Source: Catellatospora paridis (lineage in GTDB: Bacteria; Actinomycetota; Actinomycetes; Mycobacteriales; Micromonosporaceae). Taken from it: 64,000 bases of DNA. Position numbers and translations under genes: made by a program. The stretch covers positions 828,990 through 892,989 of the forward strand of contig NZ_ML769313.1 in NCBI RefSeq assembly GCF_009720365.1, in the 5' to 3' direction. Positions 62,301 to 64,000 of the stretch are shown piece by piece (position 1 is the stretch's first letter; each line of letters begins with the position of its first letter). The notes beneath the pieces were generated by a model. The model saw only the letters and a program-made list of their open reading frames with translations. It searched no databases and was not told the origin of the DNA.

Positions 62301-62591
62301 TGGGAGAAGACCGGCATCGCCCAGATCCACACCGCCTTCTCCGCGGTCGTCGACCACCCGGCCCGTTACGTCCAGGACGCCGTCACCACCGCCTCAGACA
62401 CGGTGTGGCAGGCGCTCGACGACGGCGCGTACGTCTACGTCTGCGGCGACGGCCGCCGCATGGCCCCGGCTGTCCGCGAATCACTCGCCGCCCTCTACCG
62501 CGACCGCACCGGCGGCGACGACGAGGCCGCCCACCAGTGGCTCGCCCAGCTCGACGCAGACGGCCGCTACCAGCAGGACGTCTTCGCCTGA
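59370..62591 (+). CDS. Self-sufficient P450-reductase fusion, CYP102 type
   Basis: 1073 residues: P450 domain (1-460; AGHETTSG 273-280, ETLR 330-333, heme loop PFGNGVRACIGRQFA with Cys411), then a flavodoxin-like FMN domain from about 490 (TVAYGSSLGSSEDLA), an FAD/NADPH reductase domain (RFYSISSSPLADPRHVRLT, GPGTGVAPLRGFLQE) ending YQQDVFA. It is the BM3 architecture and should hydroxylate or epoxidise fatty acids or other hydrophobic chains without separate partners. The start is the Met of MTAQPVTKH; the frame opens far upstream at 59103. Under the divergent TetR. Confidence 0.93.
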   Translation: MTAQPVTKHRPIRSPRAIPILGHTPQIPSTNPVAYFGELAKRFPEGIYSMDIAGIEQVFVYDPDLVAEVCDETRFFKQIEKTPLQHVRDFAGAALFTAHQHEEEWGMAHRVLMPAFSQRAMKNYYGQMLDIAQNLVGKWERKEGQPVNITDDYTRLTLDTIALSGFGYRFQSFDKEELHPFLNALLEALVESLRRSQELPMMTKMRRADDKKYRENIQLMQDLVESVINERREGKGTGEDDLLGLMLEATDPETGKLLADDNVRDQVLTFLIAGHETTSGLLSFAAYSLMRNPHVLAQAYAEVDRLMPGDTVPDYDTIMKMDVIPRILEETLRLWAPIPLIGKSPLQDTVIGGRYELKKGMRVNILEGPLHTHPKAWDRPDEFDINRWLPENRAKHHPHAYKPFGNGVRACIGRQFALTEARLALALVLQKFQFSDTTDYKMDVKEALTRKPGGFELKVRTRQEHERTVFGAVELQTDETRAQATVSGVGVNLTVAYGSSLGSSEDLARTIADRGERSGFGTTLTGLDELGDNLPTEGLLVVVASSYNGKAPDNAQRFDELIAAGLPEGSLSDVRFALLGAGNTQWVATYQAFPKRIEQALLAAGATSVVDRGVADAAGDFDGMATRWMNTLWTTLAEEYAADTSDDGAPRYQVQLLTEADVRPAIVSAQAYPLTVVANEELVSDATGLWDFQIEPPRPSAKSLTVELPDGVTYATGNHLAVFAKNEPALVKRALARLGVEHDQVLRLDQPGTGRTHLPVGTPVTAGLLVTEFLELQDVATRSQIQTLAQHTACPWTRPQLEAYTADTEVAEQRYQEEILGKRTSVLGLLERFTAIDLPLAAFLAMMGPIRPRFYSISSSPLADPRHVRLTAGLVEGPALSGDGQYRGLCSSYIARLQPGDVFYGYVRVPSPTFAPPADPATPLILIGPGTGVAPLRGFLQERACQHANGTQVGLSQVFVGCRHPGHDYFYQQELQAWEKTGIAQIHTAFSAVVDHPARYVQDAVTTASDTVWQALDDGAYVYVCGDGRRMAPAVRESLAALYRDRTGGDDEAAHQWLAQLDADGRYQQDVFA

Positions 62592-62667
62592 TCCACGCAC
62601 GCCACGCCTGAAGCCCACCGCACCATGCACCTCGAGCCATCGAGGAAACGCACAGAAAAGGATCACC

Positions 62668-63714
62668 ATGGACACGATGCTCGCCGGACGCTTCCATATG
62701 GACCCGAGGAAGTTCGTCGTGGAGGAGGTGCCCGTCCCCGTACCCGGCCCGGGTGAAGTGCTCGTCGAGGTGAAAGCCGCCGGCGTCTGCCTCTCCGACA
62801 TCCACCTGATCGACGGCTCCCTGGTCCCGCTGTTCGCCACCTCCGACGTGGTCACCGTCGGCCACGAGGTCTCCGGCGTGATCCACACCCTCGGGCCCGG
62901 CCTCCAGCGCGGACTGACCGCGGGCACCCGCGTCACCCTGGAGGCCGGCCAGAGCTGTGACCAGTGCACCGACTGCGCACGGCGCCGCCCCTGCACCCAG
63001 ATCCGCACCCGCGGCATCGACTACGACGGCGGCTGGGCACAGTACGCCCTCGCCCGCGAGGACACCCTCATCCCCATCCCCGACGAGCTTCCCTTCGACC
63101 AGGCCGCGATCATCCCCGATGCGGTCTCCACGCCCTACGCCGCCGTCGTGGCCACCGCAGGCGTCCGTCCCGCCCAATCCGTGGGCGTCTGGGGCGTGGG
63201 CGGAGTGGGCGCGCACAACGTCCGCATCGCCCGCCTGGTCGGCGCCGCGCCGATCATCGCCATCGACCCGCTGCCCGGCGCCCGGCAGCGTGCCCTGGCC
63301 TTCGGCGCGGACCTCGCACTCGACCCGACCGCCGACGACTTCACCGACCAGATACTCGCGGCCACCGGCGGACGCGGCCTGGACTTCGCCTTCGACTGTG
63401 CCGGCTTCCCGGCGGTCCGCGAGCAGGCCGCCGCAGCACTCGGCCAGCACGGCGCACTCATCCTGGTCGGCATCACGCCCCAGCCGCTAACCATCAGCGA
63501 AGGCCTGACCTTCAACTACCTGTCCAAGCAGGTGCGGGGGCACTACGGCGGCTTTCCCGAGTCGGTCTCCGAACTGGTGCAGCTGGCCTCCAACGGCCGC
63601 CTCGACCTGGCTCCCTCCATCACCGACCACATCCCACTGGCCGACGCCGCCGACGCAATCCACCGACTGGAGAACAAGACCGGCGACCCGATCCGCCTCA
63701 TCCTCGTTCCATAA
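62668..63714 (+). CDS. Zinc-dependent alcohol dehydrogenase
   Basis: A 348-residue MDR dehydrogenase. CLSDIHLIDG and GHEVSGV hold catalytic zinc ligands. CDQCTDCARRRPC carries four structural-zinc Cys. GVWGVGGVGAHNVRIA is the Rossmann motif. The C-terminus is RLILVP. It lies 76 bp after the CYP102 gene, so it probably oxidises the alcohol made by that P450 to an aldehyde or ketone. It is intact, unlike its counterpart at 55.5 kb. Confidence 0.92.
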   Translation: MDTMLAGRFHMDPRKFVVEEVPVPVPGPGEVLVEVKAAGVCLSDIHLIDGSLVPLFATSDVVTVGHEVSGVIHTLGPGLQRGLTAGTRVTLEAGQSCDQCTDCARRRPCTQIRTRGIDYDGGWAQYALAREDTLIPIPDELPFDQAAIIPDAVSTPYAAVVATAGVRPAQSVGVWGVGGVGAHNVRIARLVGAAPIIAIDPLPGARQRALAFGADLALDPTADDFTDQILAATGGRGLDFAFDCAGFPAVREQAAAALGQHGALILVGITPQPLTISEGLTFNYLSKQVRGHYGGFPESVSELVQLASNGRLDLAPSITDHIPLADAADAIHRLENKTGDPIRLILVP

Positions 63715-63795
63715 CAAGAGCGTGCCGTCATTCATGACCGCAGGCTATGACAACCCGCTCATTCCGCAGTCACTCGTCGATAGTGCTGAGGGCAC

Positions 63796-64000
63796 GCTCC
63801 CGGTTCACGTGCCATGGGGCTGCAGCCGCGCACCCTAGAAGTGTTGGACGACCTTGGAGTTCTGGCCGACGTACAGGCGGCGGGCGGCTCCTACCCGCCG
63901 ATGGGCCTACACGTTGGCCGGGCGGGAACGGCCATTCTGGACCTATTACGCCAGACGCCAGATGTGGGACCCCAGCGCGTTGACCGAGGAGGACATCGAC
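63796..64000 (+). pseudogene. Flavin monooxygenase fragment, cut by window end
   Basis: GSRAMGLQPRTLEVLDDLGVL and AAGGSYPPMGLHVG match the region after the FAD loop of class A hydroxylases, but the GxGxxG start is missing. From about 63923 another register reads RERPFWTYYARRQMWDP and ALTEEDID, which looks like the cap of an alpha/beta hydrolase. So the fragment is either frameshifted or fused to a different gene. The window ends here. Confidence 0.5.

Noticed and set aside
60534-62357. 607-codon frame antisense to the CYP102 reductase
   Set aside because: Shadow; low complexity, Val/Gly/Arg-rich, no motifs.
2877-63714. A natural-product cluster, because of three P450s
   Set aside because: No PKS, NRPS, terpene synthase or other scaffold enzyme; context is catabolic.

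Overview
The window is chromosomal DNA of a high-GC actinomycete. This rests on GC-rich third codon positions throughout, many GTG starts and ATGA gene overlaps, a mycothiol conjugate amidase (mca), and the regulator and P450 families present. Genus cannot be fixed; Micromonosporaceae is a guess. There is no rRNA, no complete tRNA, no CRISPR array and no PKS or NRPS gene.

Layout. (1) 0-6.8 kb: a scarred left end. It holds a 43-bp 3' half of tRNA-Pro(GGG), a glutamine amidotransferase beside a broken glutamate decarboxylase, a P450 with a coupled unknown gene, a dead tyrosine recombinase next to a second tRNA-Pro scar, and two IS6-type transposase fragments joined head to head. (2) 6.8-21.8 kb: mostly intact accessory metabolism. 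It has a DUF488 protein, an aquaporin, an alpha/beta hydrolase, a NasA-type molybdopterin oxidoreductase operon ending in an HPP-family (possible nitrite transport) gene, an HxlR-controlled oxidoreductase/SDR pair, two CrcB fluoride channels, a Kup potassium transporter, a MarR/cupin/DsbA-like group and a cyclase. (3) 22-30.4 kb: pseudogene-rich. Here are a DUF4331 gene split by an amber codon, aldo/keto reductase, DyP peroxidase and FAD-oxidoreductase remnants, around an intact secreted GH8 exo-oligoxylanase and a BrkB-NTF2 fusion. (4) 30.4-39.6 kb: STAS, DJ-1, epoxide hydrolase, OsmC, MarR, mca, an MFS pump, DUF6069 and an FMN reductase, with a shared GAACGTTC operator at two loci, then two decayed small genes. 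A third tRNA-Pro scar at 39.8 kb shares a 136-bp arm-plus-core repeat with the one at 5.7 kb, so the 34 kb between them may be a genomic island.

(5) 40.4-50 kb: an amylo-alpha-1,6-glucosidase, an unknown membrane protein, and a compact five-gene catabolic operon (extradiol dioxygenase, FAH hydrolase, acyl-CoA ligase, DoxX, MhpA-like hydroxylase; every junction a 4-nt overlap) divergent from a TetR gene. (6) 50.3-52.3 kb: a frameshifted TnpB-like gene with a long basic tail. (7) 52.6-64 kb: an oxygenation and signalling block. It holds a ferredoxin/ferredoxin reductase/P450 system, a broken Zn-alcohol dehydrogenase, an HD-GYP plus GAF-GGDEF c-di-GMP pair, a second TetR paralogous to the first, a self-sufficient CYP102-type P450-reductase fusion and an intact Zn-alcohol dehydrogenase. 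It ends in fragments of a flavin monooxygenase.

The most coherent hypothesis is that 43-64 kb is one regulated module for hydrophobic or aromatic substrates. Two related TetR proteins, and similar CTGATA...ATCA dyads ahead of both the c-di-GMP pair and the CYP102 gene, link oxidation enzymes with second-messenger signalling.
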